Shown: positions 1-7,105, counted from the first letter of the stretch. The stretch is DNA of 15,920 nucleotides from DASYTH01 sp035762905 (GCF_035762905.1 NZ_DASUCC010000054.1:1-15920); one strand, 5' to 3'. Translations and numbers: made by a program. Notes: a model not told the origin generated them from the sequence alone.

Positions 1-534
1 ATCGAACGCGACGGCACCGACGCCGGCACCGTCAAGGTCACCGCCGGCATGATGACCGGCCACCCCGGAGTCTTCGCCGGCGGCGACATGACCCCCTCCG
101 AACGCACCGTCACCGTCGCCGTCGGACACGGCAAGAAAGCCGCGAAGAACATCGACGCGTGGCTGCGCGGTGCCGAGTACACGCCCGCCAGCAAACCAAC
201 GCTGGCCTCCTACGACCGGCTCAACACCTGGTACTACTCCGACGCGCCGGCCACCGTCCGGCCCAGCCTCGACCTCGCCCGCCGCACCACCACCTTCGAC
301 GAAGTCGTCGGCGGCCTCGACGAAACCACCGCCCTGTTCGAAGCCCGCCGCTGCCTGTCCTGCGGCAACTGCTTCGAATGCGACAACTGCCTCGGCGTCT
401 GCCCCGACAACGCCATCATCAAACTCGGCCCCGGCCAGCGCTACGAAATCGACTACAACTACTGCAAAGGCTGCGGCATCTGCGCCACCGAATGCCCCTG
501 CGGCGCCATCGAAATGCACCCAGAGGAAACCTGA
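1..534 (+). CDS. GltD-like FAD/NAD(P) oxidoreductase with C-terminal two-cluster ferredoxin domain (5' part missing)
   Basis: The frame is open from base 1, so the gene starts outside the window; 177 residues and a TGA stop are visible. Seen: a GVFAGGDM segment at residues 23-30, typical of the second FAD-contacting motif in pyridine-nucleotide-disulfide oxidoreductases of the glutamate synthase small-subunit type, followed by a helix with GHGKKAAKNI. The C-terminal third is a bacterial ferredoxin domain: cysteines at 118, 121, 124, 127, 130 and 134 (the last in CP), then 155, 158, 161 and 165 (CP). Known of the family: such proteins move electrons between NAD(P)H, FAD and [4Fe-4S] clusters in the cytoplasm, often for a partner oxidoreductase. 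The real partner would lie upstream and cannot be seen. The first cysteine block has six cysteines rather than four. The substrate is not predictable. Confidence 0.85.
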   Translation: MERDGTDAGTVKVTAGMMTGHPGVFAGGDMTPSERTVTVAVGHGKKAAKNIDAWLRGAEYTPASKPTLASYDRLNTWYYSDAPATVRPSLDLARRTTTFDEVVGGLDETTALFEARRCLSCGNCFECDNCLGVCPDNAIIKLGPGQRYEIDYNYCKGCGICATECPCGAIEMHPEET

Positions 535-815
535 GCACCACGACGGGGAGAAGGTTCCACATCGGCACCAGATCTCACGCCGCTGGTCGAAGGCCGCGTC
601 CTCGGTGATGCGCTGGGCACCCTCACGTGGGGTAGCGCCGTTCCAGTCATGATTGCGGTCCAGGATCAGCAGTTGGTACCGGATCTGGCCGAGCGCCAGC
701 AATACCGCCGGCTTCGGTTTGGTGTGCTGGCCGGTGGAGCGCACCTTCGCCCGGCTCAAAGGCTTCTGCCGGCTACGGGTGTGCACCGATCGACGGGCCA
801 ACTCATTCTGACTGA
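535..815. other. Gene-poor stretch with transposase debris
   Basis: These 281 bases lie between the oxidoreductase stop and the end of the HAF-repeat gene. Apart from a short IS5-like transposase tail on the plus strand (728-811, listed separately) I see no gene with a start codon and ribosome site. A minus-strand frame across about 600-720 has somewhat protein-like composition but neither a start nor a recognisable family. I see no clear hairpin-plus-T terminator after the oxidoreductase. The simplest reading is old insertion debris. Confidence 0.5.
728..811 (+). pseudogene. C-terminal remnant of an IS5-type DDE transposase
   Basis: Read in the frame beginning at 728, the plus strand gives WPVERTFARLKGFCRLRV, then CTDRRANSF and a TGA stop at 809-811. 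The pattern VERTFAWL, hydrophobic, RRLRV, then an arginine pair is the familiar C-terminal signature of IS5-superfamily transposases, where the Glu of the DDE triad sits in the VERT segment. Upstream residues in this frame do not resemble a transposase, there is no start, and no terminal inverted repeat was found. It is therefore a 27-codon fragment of an element, not a working gene. The match is short, so chance similarity is possible. Confidence 0.45.
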
Positions 816-1649
816 TCACTTAGCGATGTGGCGCCACATCACCCCTCGAGACGCGTTGGTGCGCCATGAGGTTCCCGCGATGCTGCCCTTGTTGTTGATC
901 GTCATCGCAAAGGCCGCCGTGTCGCCAGGCAGAGGGGTCAGTCTGTGCACGCTGCCATTGCGGTCCCAGAAGACTCCGTTCAAGGAGGTCTCCCCCCTCG
1001 GACTGCCCGATGATCACGTCTCGGTCGTTCATCGACACGACGAAGGTGCTCCTGTTACCCGGTAACGTCTCCAGCTCAACGTAGTGCCCGCCGGGTTCCA
1101 ACGCGCAGCGCGCATCTGCGTCGCGAAACCCAGTTCTCCGGCAACCGACCCGTTGTCGCTGATGTAGGACGCCGAGGAAGTTACGGCGCCAGCCGGAACG
1201 CTCAGCTCGGTCAGACGGCCTTGTCGATCCCAGCGGCCGGGAAGTATCGGCGTGCTGGGAAAGTTCTCCTGAACGGTACCGGCGATCACCCCGTGCCGGT
1301 TGATGGCCCACGCCTCGTTGATCCCGGATCCCACCGAGGGGAGTTCGGTGATCGCACCGGTCGGAGAGCCACCGGGCACTTCGGCCAACAATCTGATCTT
1401 ACCGTTTCGGTCCCATGTGGCCGCACGCCAGACGTTTCCTAGCACCGCACCTGCCACAACGTCGTTATCGTTGATAGCGTAGACAAAAGCTTCCTCCCCC
1501 ACTGGCCTTTCCAGTTCGATGACCTGAGAGTGGTCCGCTACGCCCGCTTCGGTCAAAGCCTCCGCACCCACGGGAATTTGACCGACGTTCAGGCCGACCA
1601 GCACACCCGCCGCGGCACACAATAGGCGCTTTCCGGATTTCCAAGGCAT
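816..1649 (-). pseudogene. Secreted HAF-repeat protein, frame broken twice
   Basis: Start ATG at 1649-1647, preceded 5 nt upstream by GAGGAGG (1661-1655). Residues 1 to about 30 form a signal peptide: basic MPWKSGKR, a hydrophobic AAAGVLVGL core, and an AEA cleavage-like site. The rest is about five tandem units of roughly 45 residues, each with an (A/S)xNxxxxxxG core followed by a tryptophan-containing strand: AINDNDVVAG, AINRHGVIAG, YISDNGSVAG, SMNDRDVIIG, TINNKGSIAG. This is the pattern of the extracellular HAF repeat family, which probably folds as beta-propeller-like blades; function is unknown. The first frame stops at 1029. Repeat four is readable only in another frame (about 1095-993). 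Repeat five returns to the first frame and ends at TGA 818-816. One base is missing near 1087-1092 and one is extra in the G6 run at 997-992. Restored, the protein would be 277 residues. It may be a true pseudogene, or intact with two sequencing errors. Confidence 0.72.
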
Positions 1650-1654
1650 CGGAG

Positions 1655-1661
1655 CCTCCTC
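1655..1661 (-). promoter_or_regulatory. Shine-Dalgarno site of the HAF-repeat gene
   Basis: The minus strand reads GAGGAGG here, 5 nt before the ATG at 1649. It is a near-perfect match to the anti-Shine-Dalgarno sequence and fixes the start of the broken HAF-repeat gene. A translation signal this well kept argues that the gene was disabled recently, or not at all. Confidence 0.75.
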
Positions 1662-1875
1662 ATGTGACCGATCAGATGCCTACAAGAATGAACAACACAT
1701 CCGCCAGGCGATCAACAACCTGCGAATGCCGGGCCGCCAAGCCGATCTCGACCGCCATCGGATGATCTTGCGGAGCTTGCCGTAGCGGATCTCGACCTGG
1801 ACGGGGCGGTTCCGCCGACTGTTGCGCTCGGGAGATTTCGGTCTGGGCGGGCGACGATCGTCTAGGGTTCGAGCC

Positions 1876-3345
1876 ATGCCCGTGCTGACCTCGGTCCCGA
1901 TCGCGGCGCTGCCGGTTGAGCGGTTCGAGTCGCTGATCGGCGAGAGGGACTATCGCCGGTTGATGGAGCGTTTCGCGCGCGGCCGGGATCTGCTCGACGG
2001 CCACGCGATGTGGCAGGTGAACTCGACCTCGCGGGGTGGCGGAGTGGCCGAGATGCTCGCGTCGTTGCTCGGCTACGCGCGCGGTGCCGGCGTCGACGAA
2101 CGGTGGGAGGTCATCGAGGGCAACGAGCCGTTCTTCGCGGTGACCAAGCGCATCCACAACAACCTGCACGGCGCTGTCGGTGACGGCCTGCCGCTCGATG
2201 ACGAGGCGCGCGAGGCGTACGAGTCGGTCACCCGCGCCGCGGGTGCGGAGCTTGCGAACCGGGTCGTCCCGGGCGATGTCGTGCTGCTGCACGATCCGCA
2301 GACCGCGGGGATGATTCCCGCGATCAAGCAGGTCGGCGTGCCGGTCGTCTGGCGTTGCCATGTGGGCATCGACACCGCCGGGGAGATCACGCGCCGGGCA
2401 TGGGCGTTTCTGCGTGGCTACGTCCAGCAGGCCGACGCCTACGTCTTCTCCCGCAGACAGTACGTCTGGAACGAACTCGAGCCCGACAAGACCGTGCTGA
2501 TCGCGCCGTCGATCGACGCCTACTCGGCCAAGAACCAGGAGCTGTCCGACGGCCAGGTCACCGGCATCCTCGCGGCCGCCGGCCTGCAGCAGGACGGTGC
2601 GACCCGCACCGGCGATGCGTCGTTTGCCCGCATGGACGCCTCGCCGGGGCGGGTCGAGCGACGCGCCGAGGTGGACGAGGGTCGGCCCCTGCGCCCGGAC
2701 GACGTGGTCGTGCTGCAGGTCTCGCGCTGGGATCGGCTCAAGGACCCGCTCGGGGTGATCGACGGGTTCGTGCGGCACGTCCTGCCCCGCTGCGATGCGC
2801 ACCTCGTCTACGCCGGCCCGTCCGTCGAGGCCATCGCCGACGACCCCGAGGGCAGGGAGGTGCTCGCGGAAGCCAAAGCGTGCTTCGCCGCGCTGCCGGC
2901 CAAGGCGCGAGAACACGTCCACCTCGTGACGCTGCCGATGATCGACCTCGAGGAGAACGCCGCGATCGTCAACGCGTTGCAGCGCCGCGCGGATGTAATC
3001 GTGCAGAAGTCGACCGCCGAGGGCTTCGGGCTCACCGTGGCCGAGGCAATGTGGAAGGCACGACCCGTGGTGGCCAGCCGAATCGGCGGGATTCAGGACC
3101 AGATCGAGGACGGCCGGTCCGGCCGGCTCGTCGACGCACAGGACCTGGCCGCTTACGGCGACGCCGTCCTCGACCTGCTCGCCAACCCAGAACTGGCCGC
3201 GACGATGGGCAAGCAGGCCCGCCAACGCGTGCAGAACGGCTTCCTGGGGACGCGCTCGATGCTGCAGTACATCGCCCTCTACGAACGGCTCGTGACCGGC
3301 AAGGGCAGTCCGGCGGAAGTGTCGGACCCGTCGGGATACGCCTGA
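1876..3345 (+). CDS. TreT-like family GT4 glycosyltransferase (trehalose synthase type)
   Basis: 489 residues, with the ATG chosen because AGGG (1864-1867) lies 8 nt upstream and because similarity to the family begins at MPVLTSVP. Seen: a GT-B layout. The N-terminal Rossmann half has the nucleotide-sugar enzyme loop NSTSRGGGVAEM (49-60) and HDPQTAGMIPAI with VVWRCHVGID (139-166), both characteristic of TreT-like enzymes. The C-terminal half has VSRWDRLKDP (282-291) with Arg284 and Lys289 in the donor-phosphate positions, and the EX7E motif Glu382 to Glu390 in AEGFGLTVAEAM. Known: TreT joins NDP-glucose and glucose to make trehalose; relatives use other acceptors. An insertion of about 40 residues (230-270), rich in Ala, Asp and Arg, precedes the second domain. 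The gene is alone on its strand here and converges with the next gene. The GT4 call is firm; the trehalose product is an inference. Confidence 0.85.
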   Translation: MPVLTSVPIAALPVERFESLIGERDYRRLMERFARGRDLLDGHAMWQVNSTSRGGGVAEMLASLLGYARGAGVDERWEVIEGNEPFFAVTKRIHNNLHGAVGDGLPLDDEAREAYESVTRAAGAELANRVVPGDVVLLHDPQTAGMIPAIKQVGVPVVWRCHVGIDTAGEITRRAWAFLRGYVQQADAYVFSRRQYVWNELEPDKTVLIAPSIDAYSAKNQELSDGQVTGILAAAGLQQDGATRTGDASFARMDASPGRVERRAEVDEGRPLRPDDVVVLQVSRWDRLKDPLGVIDGFVRHVLPRCDAHLVYAGPSVEAIADDPEGREVLAEAKACFAALPAKAREHVHLVTLPMIDLEENAAIVNALQRRADVIVQKSTAEGFGLTVAEAMWKARPVVASRIGGIQDQIEDGRSGRLVDAQDLAAYGDAVLDLLANPELAATMGKQARQRVQNGFLGTRSMLQYIALYERLVTGKGSPAEVSDPSGYA

Positions 3346-3361
3346 CCCGGGCAAGCGGACG

Positions 3362-3961
3362 CTACGGGCGCCTGGCCGAGACGAGCCTGGCGCGCAGGGC
3401 CGCGGCGGCGGCCGTGGCAGGCGCGGTCAGCGCCGCAAGCGCCGCGGGCTCCGGCTCGATGCCGAGCGAGTTGGTCGTCAGGCACAGCATCTCGTAGTGA
3501 CCGACCAGCAGGCACAGCTCGACCAGCTCGGCGTCGCTGCGCTCGCCGGCCAGCCGAGCCCAGGTGAGGTCGGCGATCACGTGGTCGCGGTGCAGCTGAT
3601 CGGCCGCGTCGAGCAGGTCATGTTGGCGCGGTGTCCACACCGGACGGTCCGGCCAGGCGGGGACGGCACCGACCAGGGCCGGCGCCAGGCCGCGAGCCGG
3701 TGCCAGGCCGGCGTGCTGGACCCACACGTACCAACCGGCACAGTTCCACGCGGTGCGCAGTATCAGCAGTTCGGTGTCCGCGCGGGGCAGGTCACCGCGC
3801 AGCAACCCCCCGGCGAACGGGAGCCAGCGGCGGAACAGGCGGCGATTGCGGGCGAGCGTGGTGAACACCCGCTGGGGTTCGGTTCGGGTCACCCGACCGG
3901 CCAGACGGGCCACCAGGGTGGCCAGCGGAGCGCGGGCCGGTGCCATGCGCACACCGTTCAT
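3362..3961 (-). CDS. Carboxymuconolactone decarboxylase (CMD/AhpD-like) family protein
   Basis: 199 residues from the ATG at 3961; an ATG five codons further in (3946) is an equally good start, since neither has a strong ribosome site. A long open extension upstream to 4090 runs across the neighbour's promoter region and is unlikely to be translated. Seen: the CMD fold signature ELLILRTAWNCAGWYVWVQH (64-83), where Trp80 and His83 fit the usual YEWxxH, and the second family block at residues 133-170 (LTWARLAGE, VELCLLVGHYEMLC, NSLGIEPEP). Cys74 stands alone; there is no CxxC, so an AhpD-like peroxidase activity is unlikely. Known: single-domain members are all-helical oligomers with varied or unknown roles. 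It ends 16 nt from the end of the convergent glycosyltransferase and is divergent from the KAS III pair, with a dyad midway between the two starts. A role in the lipid locus is possible but unproven. Confidence 0.8.
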   Translation of the reverse strand: MNGVRMAPARAPLATLVARLAGRVTRTEPQRVFTTLARNRRLFRRWLPFAGGLLRGDLPRADTELLILRTAWNCAGWYVWVQHAGLAPARGLAPALVGAVPAWPDRPVWTPRQHDLLDAADQLHRDHVIADLTWARLAGERSDAELVELCLLVGHYEMLCLTTNSLGIEPEPAALAALTAPATAAAAALRARLVSARRP

Positions 3962-4010
3962 GGCACCACGTTCGCGCGACCAGCGGAGTGCGGACAGGGA
4001 CCTGCGGCAC

Positions 4011-4032
4011 GTGTCGGAGGGTCCTTGCGCAC
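4011..4032. promoter_or_regulatory. Candidate operator (imperfect 22-bp dyad) in the CMD/KAS III divergent region
   Basis: Left arm GTGTCGGAGG (4011-4020), two central bases, right arm CCTTGCGCAC (4023-4032); 6 of 10 arm pairs match. It sits almost exactly midway between the divergent starts at 3961 and 4083. On its own it would be weak. It gains weight because its left arm matches 9 of 10 bases of the left arm of the dyad at 7084-7105, which has the same arm length and spacer and also lies between divergent genes. No regulator gene is visible in the window. Confidence 0.35.
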
Positions 4033-4067
4033 TGTTTCGCCGCTGTCCGCCCAGCCACGGTTGAGGC

Positions 4068-4074
4068 AGGAGGT
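4068..4074 (+). promoter_or_regulatory. Shine-Dalgarno site of the first KAS III gene
   Basis: AGGAGGT with an 8-nt spacer to the ATG at 4083. This near-consensus site decides the start of the KAS III gene and implies strong translation. The adjacent downstream gene, by contrast, starts inside the coding sequence of this one with only a GGAG. Confidence 0.8.
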
Positions 4075-4082
4075 GAGCGCTG

Positions 4083-5192
4083 ATGCCCAATCATTGGCTG
4101 ATGACGGAGGCGGACAGCCGAGCGCCCTACCGGTCACGCATCGCGGGCGCCGGCCGGCACCTGCCGGTGACCCACCTGACGACCGACGAGTTGATGGCCT
4201 CCACCCGCCACCGCACGCACATCGATCTCGAACGGCTCACCGGCATCCACGAACGGCGGGTCTCGGTCGGCGACGAGGATTCCTACACCCTGGCCACATC
4301 CGCCGCCCTGGACTGCCTGCGCCGCTCGGGCCGGCCGGCCGACACGCTGGACGTCGTGATCAACTGCAGCATCAGTAAGTGCCGCAAGGGGTTCATCCAC
4401 TGGATAGAGCCGACCATGAGCATCGCGGTGGCCGGGGAGATCGGGGCGACGAAGGCGATGACCTTCGACCTGTCCAACGCCTGTGCCGGGATGCTCTCCG
4501 GGGTCACCGTGCTCAACAACATGATCCGGCAGGGCGTCGTCGAGCGCGGCCTCGTGGTCAGCGGCGAGTACATCTCCCAACTCGGCCGCAACGCCGCCCG
4601 GCACGTGCGCAACATCCTGAGCCGGGAACTGGCCTCGCTCACGCTCGGCGATGCCGGCGCCGCGCTCCTGCTGGAGCGGGCGCCCGAGCGCGCCGGCGGG
4701 ATCCGCCTGGCCGGGTTCACCACGCTGGCCGGGCACAGCCGGCTCTGCGTCGGCTACACCGTCGCCGGCGAGCCCGAGGCCAGGATGTTCACCAAGGCCC
4801 GGGCGATCCACAAGGCGGCCACCGCCGCGATTCCCCCGCTGCTGCAAGAGGTTCTCGACACCGTGGGCATCGGGCTTGGCGAGGTCGACCACGTGATCAC
4901 CCATCAGACCTCGGCCCGGGCCATCCGCAAGGGCATGGCCCACGTGACCGCCGTACTCGGCGACGCCCCCCGGCACGAGGCGGTGATCAGCGTCGACCGG
5001 TACGGCAACACCGCGTCGACCACGCACACCGTCGCGCTGATCGACGAGCTCGCCGCCGGGCGGATCCAGCCCGGCGAGACCATCGCGCTGATCGCCCTGG
5101 CCTCCGGGCTGGAGATCGGCGTCGTCCTGTTCACCGCCGACGAGCAGCTGCTGGAGCAGTCATGGGCACCATCGCCTCGCACCCAACCCTGA
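4083..5192 (+). CDS. 3-oxoacyl-ACP synthase III (FabH-like) with intact triad
   Basis: 369 residues, a little longer than housekeeping FabH (about 320-340). Seen: the thiolase-fold active-site Cys134 in DLSNACAGML, His274 in VITHQTSARA, and Asn309 in DRYGNTAST, a complete Cys-His-Asn triad; the C-terminal glycine-bearing strand is ALASGLEIGVV. The N-terminal half also holds GIHERRV (54-60), where FabH proteins bear the acyl-CoA-binding GI.ERR segment. Known: KAS III enzymes perform decarboxylative Claisen condensation between an acyl-CoA and a malonyl-ACP or -CoA; relatives in secondary metabolism transfer acyl groups or join two acyl chains. The next gene, a degenerate paralogue, begins 31 nt before this stop, so the two are co-translated. 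A strong ribosome site precedes it. Its position beside a PPTase, carboxylase and iterative PKS suggests priming, release or further condensation of the product chain; substrate unknown. Confidence 0.88.
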   Translation: MPNHWLMTEADSRAPYRSRIAGAGRHLPVTHLTTDELMASTRHRTHIDLERLTGIHERRVSVGDEDSYTLATSAALDCLRRSGRPADTLDVVINCSISKCRKGFIHWIEPTMSIAVAGEIGATKAMTFDLSNACAGMLSGVTVLNNMIRQGVVERGLVVSGEYISQLGRNAARHVRNILSRELASLTLGDAGAALLLERAPERAGGIRLAGFTTLAGHSRLCVGYTVAGEPEARMFTKARAIHKAATAAIPPLLQEVLDTVGIGLGEVDHVITHQTSARAIRKGMAHVTAVLGDAPRHEAVISVDRYGNTASTTHTVALIDELAAGRIQPGETIALIALASGLEIGVVLFTADEQLLEQSWAPSPRTQP

Positions 5193-6046
5193 CCGGTCGC
5201 CGCTGGCCCGCGCGGCATCGCGCGTTGCGGCTGGCGGTGCGCGCGGCCGACGCCTGCCTCGATGCGGCCGGATGCCCGCCTGGCGATCTGGACCTGGTCG
5301 TCAACGCCGGGCTCTACCGGGACCGCAATCTCGCCGAGCCCGCGCTCGCGGCGCTGGTCCAGGACGACATCGGCGCCCACCCGGAGGATCCACACCCGGG
5401 CGGACACGGCACGTTCTCCTTCGACGTGGCCAACGGCGTCTGCGGGGTGCTCACCGCGCTCCAGGTGGTCGACGGTTTCCTGCGGTCCGGCGCGATCCGC
5501 CGGGCCCTCGTCGTGGCCAGCGACACCGACCCCGGCCACGGCCTGACCGAGCGCTTCCCGTTCGCCGCGGCCGGCGGCGCGCTGATGTGCCGCTGGGCCG
5601 ACGGGGACACCGGCGGGGACAGCGGCCTCGGCCCGTTCCGCTGGACCAACCTCCCAGACGGCGGCGAGTCGTTCCGCGCCACCCTCGGGCCGCGCAACGG
5701 ACGGAACCGGCTCACCATCAGCGTGCCGTCCACAATGGACACGGTGTTCGCCGCCGCGGCCGGCCGGGCCGCCCGGGACTGCCTCACCTCCGCCGGCGTC
5801 ACCCCCGCGGAGGTCGATCTGGTGGTCGCCGCCCCGGCGCGACCCGGATTCACCGCCCGGCTGGCCACCGAACTGGACCTGCCAGCGGCCCGAATCGCGG
5901 TGGCGCGCGATGTGCGCATCCACACCCCAGCCCTCATCGCCGCCCTGCGTGATGCCGGCCCACTGGCACCGGGCAGCACGGTACTGCTGGTGGCCGCGGG
6001 CGCGGGCGTCACGGGTGGGGCGACGCTGTACCGGGTTCCGGCCTGA
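5162..6046 (+). CDS. KAS III-like partner protein lacking catalytic His and Asn
   Basis: 294 residues from the ATG at 5162 (GGAG 5 nt upstream), starting inside the end of the intact KAS III gene and overlapping it by 31 nt. Seen: the thiolase-type core FDVANGVCGVLTAL with Cys94 at the nucleophile position, and a C-terminal half ending in LLVAAGAGVTGGATL, as in FabH. Where FabH has the catalytic HQ the protein reads VVAAPARPGF (221-230), and where GNT is expected it reads VRIHTPAL, with His254 instead of Asn. It also lacks the N-terminal stretch with the acyl-CoA-binding GI.ERR segment. It therefore cannot be a normal KAS III alone. Known parallel: in PqsB/PqsC a degenerate FabH-like subunit pairs with a catalytic one. 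Inference: this is the structural or regulatory half of a heterodimer with its upstream neighbour. Its last 38 nt overlap the end of the convergent SDR gene. Confidence 0.8.
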   Translation: MGTIASHPTLTGRRWPARHRALRLAVRAADACLDAAGCPPGDLDLVVNAGLYRDRNLAEPALAALVQDDIGAHPEDPHPGGHGTFSFDVANGVCGVLTALQVVDGFLRSGAIRRALVVASDTDPGHGLTERFPFAAAGGALMCRWADGDTGGDSGLGPFRWTNLPDGGESFRATLGPRNGRNRLTISVPSTMDTVFAAAAGRAARDCLTSAGVTPAEVDLVVAAPARPGFTARLATELDLPAARIAVARDVRIHTPALIAALRDAGPLAPGSTVLLVAAGAGVTGGATLYRVPA

Positions 6047-7019
6047 GGGTGTCGCGGAGCGCTTCTCTGGCGGTGTAGCGGGGTTTCCAGCCGAGGTCGC
6101 GCTGCGCCCGGGTGGTGTCCATGATCGCCGGGTGGCTGGCGGCCTCGACCCAGCCGGCCGCCGGTGGCAGTACCGGCACGGTGGACAGCAGGCGAGCGGC
6201 GGGGTGGACCAGCGCGGCCGGCACCGGCACCGGAGTGAGGCCGAGCTCACTGGCCAGGTCCACAACGGACAGTACGCCGGGTGCGGCGAGGTTGTAGGCA
6301 CCGGGTGGTCCGCCGCCCACCGCGCAGCGCAGAATGGCCGCGCCGACGTCGGTTTCGTGCACGAGTTGCAGCGGAACGTCGGGGACCAGGACCGGCAGCC
6401 GAACGCGTCCGGCGACGCCGAGCAGGCGCCGGCCGAGTGTGGCCAGCGGCGCGGGAACCAGGTTCTTGGCGCCGAGCGCGTGCGGGCCTACCACGATGGA
6501 CGGGCGCAACAGGTAGAGCCCGATCTCCGGGTGCTCGACCGCCTCGTCGCGCAGCGCCCGCTCGAGTTCGGCCTTCTCCCTGGCGTAGAACAGCCGGGCG
6601 GCCGGACGCACCGGCCAGTCCTCGGTGAGGCCGACCGGATTGTCGCGGTGGAAACCGTAGGCGGCTACCGAGGAGGCGAACACGAACCGGTACGCACCGG
6701 CGGCGACCGCGGCCCGGAAGGCGTTGCGCGTGCCGTCGACGTTGATCTGCCGGATGGTGTCTGGCGCGGCGTTGCCGGTGATCAGAAACGCGAGGTGGAT
6801 CACCACGTCGGCGCCGGCGAACGCGGCCTCGAGGGTGCCCAGGTCGCGGACGTCGCCCCGCCGGTAGTCCATCTTGGACCAGCCGTGGCCGGCCGGGTCG
6901 AACGGGCGGCGGGCTATGCCGATGATCCGGCCGATCCGGTCGTCCGCCTGCAGGAGCGGGACCAGGCCGAACCCGAACGTTCCGGTCGGGCCGGTCACCG
7001 CGACGGTCAGGCCGCTCAT
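6009..7019 (-). CDS. NAD(P)-dependent epimerase/dehydratase-family extended SDR
   Basis: 336 residues from the ATG at 7019, with GAGG about 7 nt upstream; an upstream in-frame ATG at 7103 would run through a dyad in the intergenic region and is less likely. Seen: the nucleotide-binding TGPTGTFG (9-16) of extended SDRs, the acidic GDVRDL (55-60), VVIHLAF (73-79), NVDGTRNA (93-100), VFASSVAAYG with Ser116/Ser117, and the catalytic YAREK (Tyr145, Lys149); RPSIVVG lies further on. The family covers sugar epimerases and dehydratases, 3-beta-hydroxysteroid dehydrogenase-like enzymes and 3-oxoacyl reductases such as OleD. The sequence alone does not decide between them. Between KAS III genes and a PPTase, reduction of a beta-keto lipid product is attractive but speculative. 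Its end overlaps the convergent KAS III-like gene by 38 nt. Confidence 0.85.
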   Translation of the reverse strand: MSGLTVAVTGPTGTFGFGLVPLLQADDRIGRIIGIARRPFDPAGHGWSKMDYRRGDVRDLGTLEAAFAGADVVIHLAFLITGNAAPDTIRQINVDGTRNAFRAAVAAGAYRFVFASSVAAYGFHRDNPVGLTEDWPVRPAARLFYAREKAELERALRDEAVEHPEIGLYLLRPSIVVGPHALGAKNLVPAPLATLGRRLLGVAGRVRLPVLVPDVPLQLVHETDVGAAILRCAVGGGPPGAYNLAAPGVLSVVDLASELGLTPVPVPAALVHPAARLLSTVPVLPPAAGWVEAASHPAIMDTTRAQRDLGWKPRYTAREALRDTLRPEPGTASPHP

Positions 7020-7083
7020 CACTGCCTCGATTCCTGTCCAGGGTCCTGCTCCCACCGTTGCCGGACCCCGCGCCCGCACGTGA

Positions 7084-7105
7084 GAGTCGGAGGAACCTCC
7101 CACTC
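7084..7105. promoter_or_regulatory. Candidate operator (near-perfect 22-bp dyad) in the SDR/PPTase divergent region
   Basis: Left arm GAGTCGGAGG (7084-7093), spacer AA, right arm CCTCCCACTC (7096-7105); 9 of 10 arm pairs match. It lies 65 nt before the SDR start (7019) and 73 nt before the PPTase start (7178), where a repressor dimer could control both promoters. The left arm is shared, with one change, by the weaker dyad at 4011-4032. No T-run follows either arm and both genes point away from it, so it is not a terminator. Confidence 0.5.

Noticed and set aside
600..720. Minus-strand frame with protein-like composition (PAVLLALGQIRYQLLI), vaguely like an ABC permease start
   Set aside because: It has no start codon with a ribosome site, runs into the antisense of the oxidoreductase, and matches no family I can name with confidence.
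1672..1785. Short plus-strand frame reading YKNEQHIRQAINNLRMPGRQ and ending in TAG
   Set aside because: It is about 38 codons with no start in frame and no recognisable domain. It could be gene debris, but nothing supports translation.
1672..3354. 560-codon open frame on the minus strand
   Set aside because: It mirrors the glycosyltransferase gene, is rich in Arg, His and Asp from reversed GC-rich codons, and has no domain. It is a shadow frame.
3962..4090. N-terminal extension of the CMD-family protein to 4090
   Set aside because: It would cover the whole divergent promoter region and the Shine-Dalgarno site of the KAS III gene; the family fold is complete from about 3961.
4379..5161. Upstream extension of the second KAS III-like frame
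   Set aside because: The residues before the ATG at 5162 are an Arg/Pro-rich out-of-frame reading of the first KAS III gene; thiolase-fold similarity begins only after 5162.
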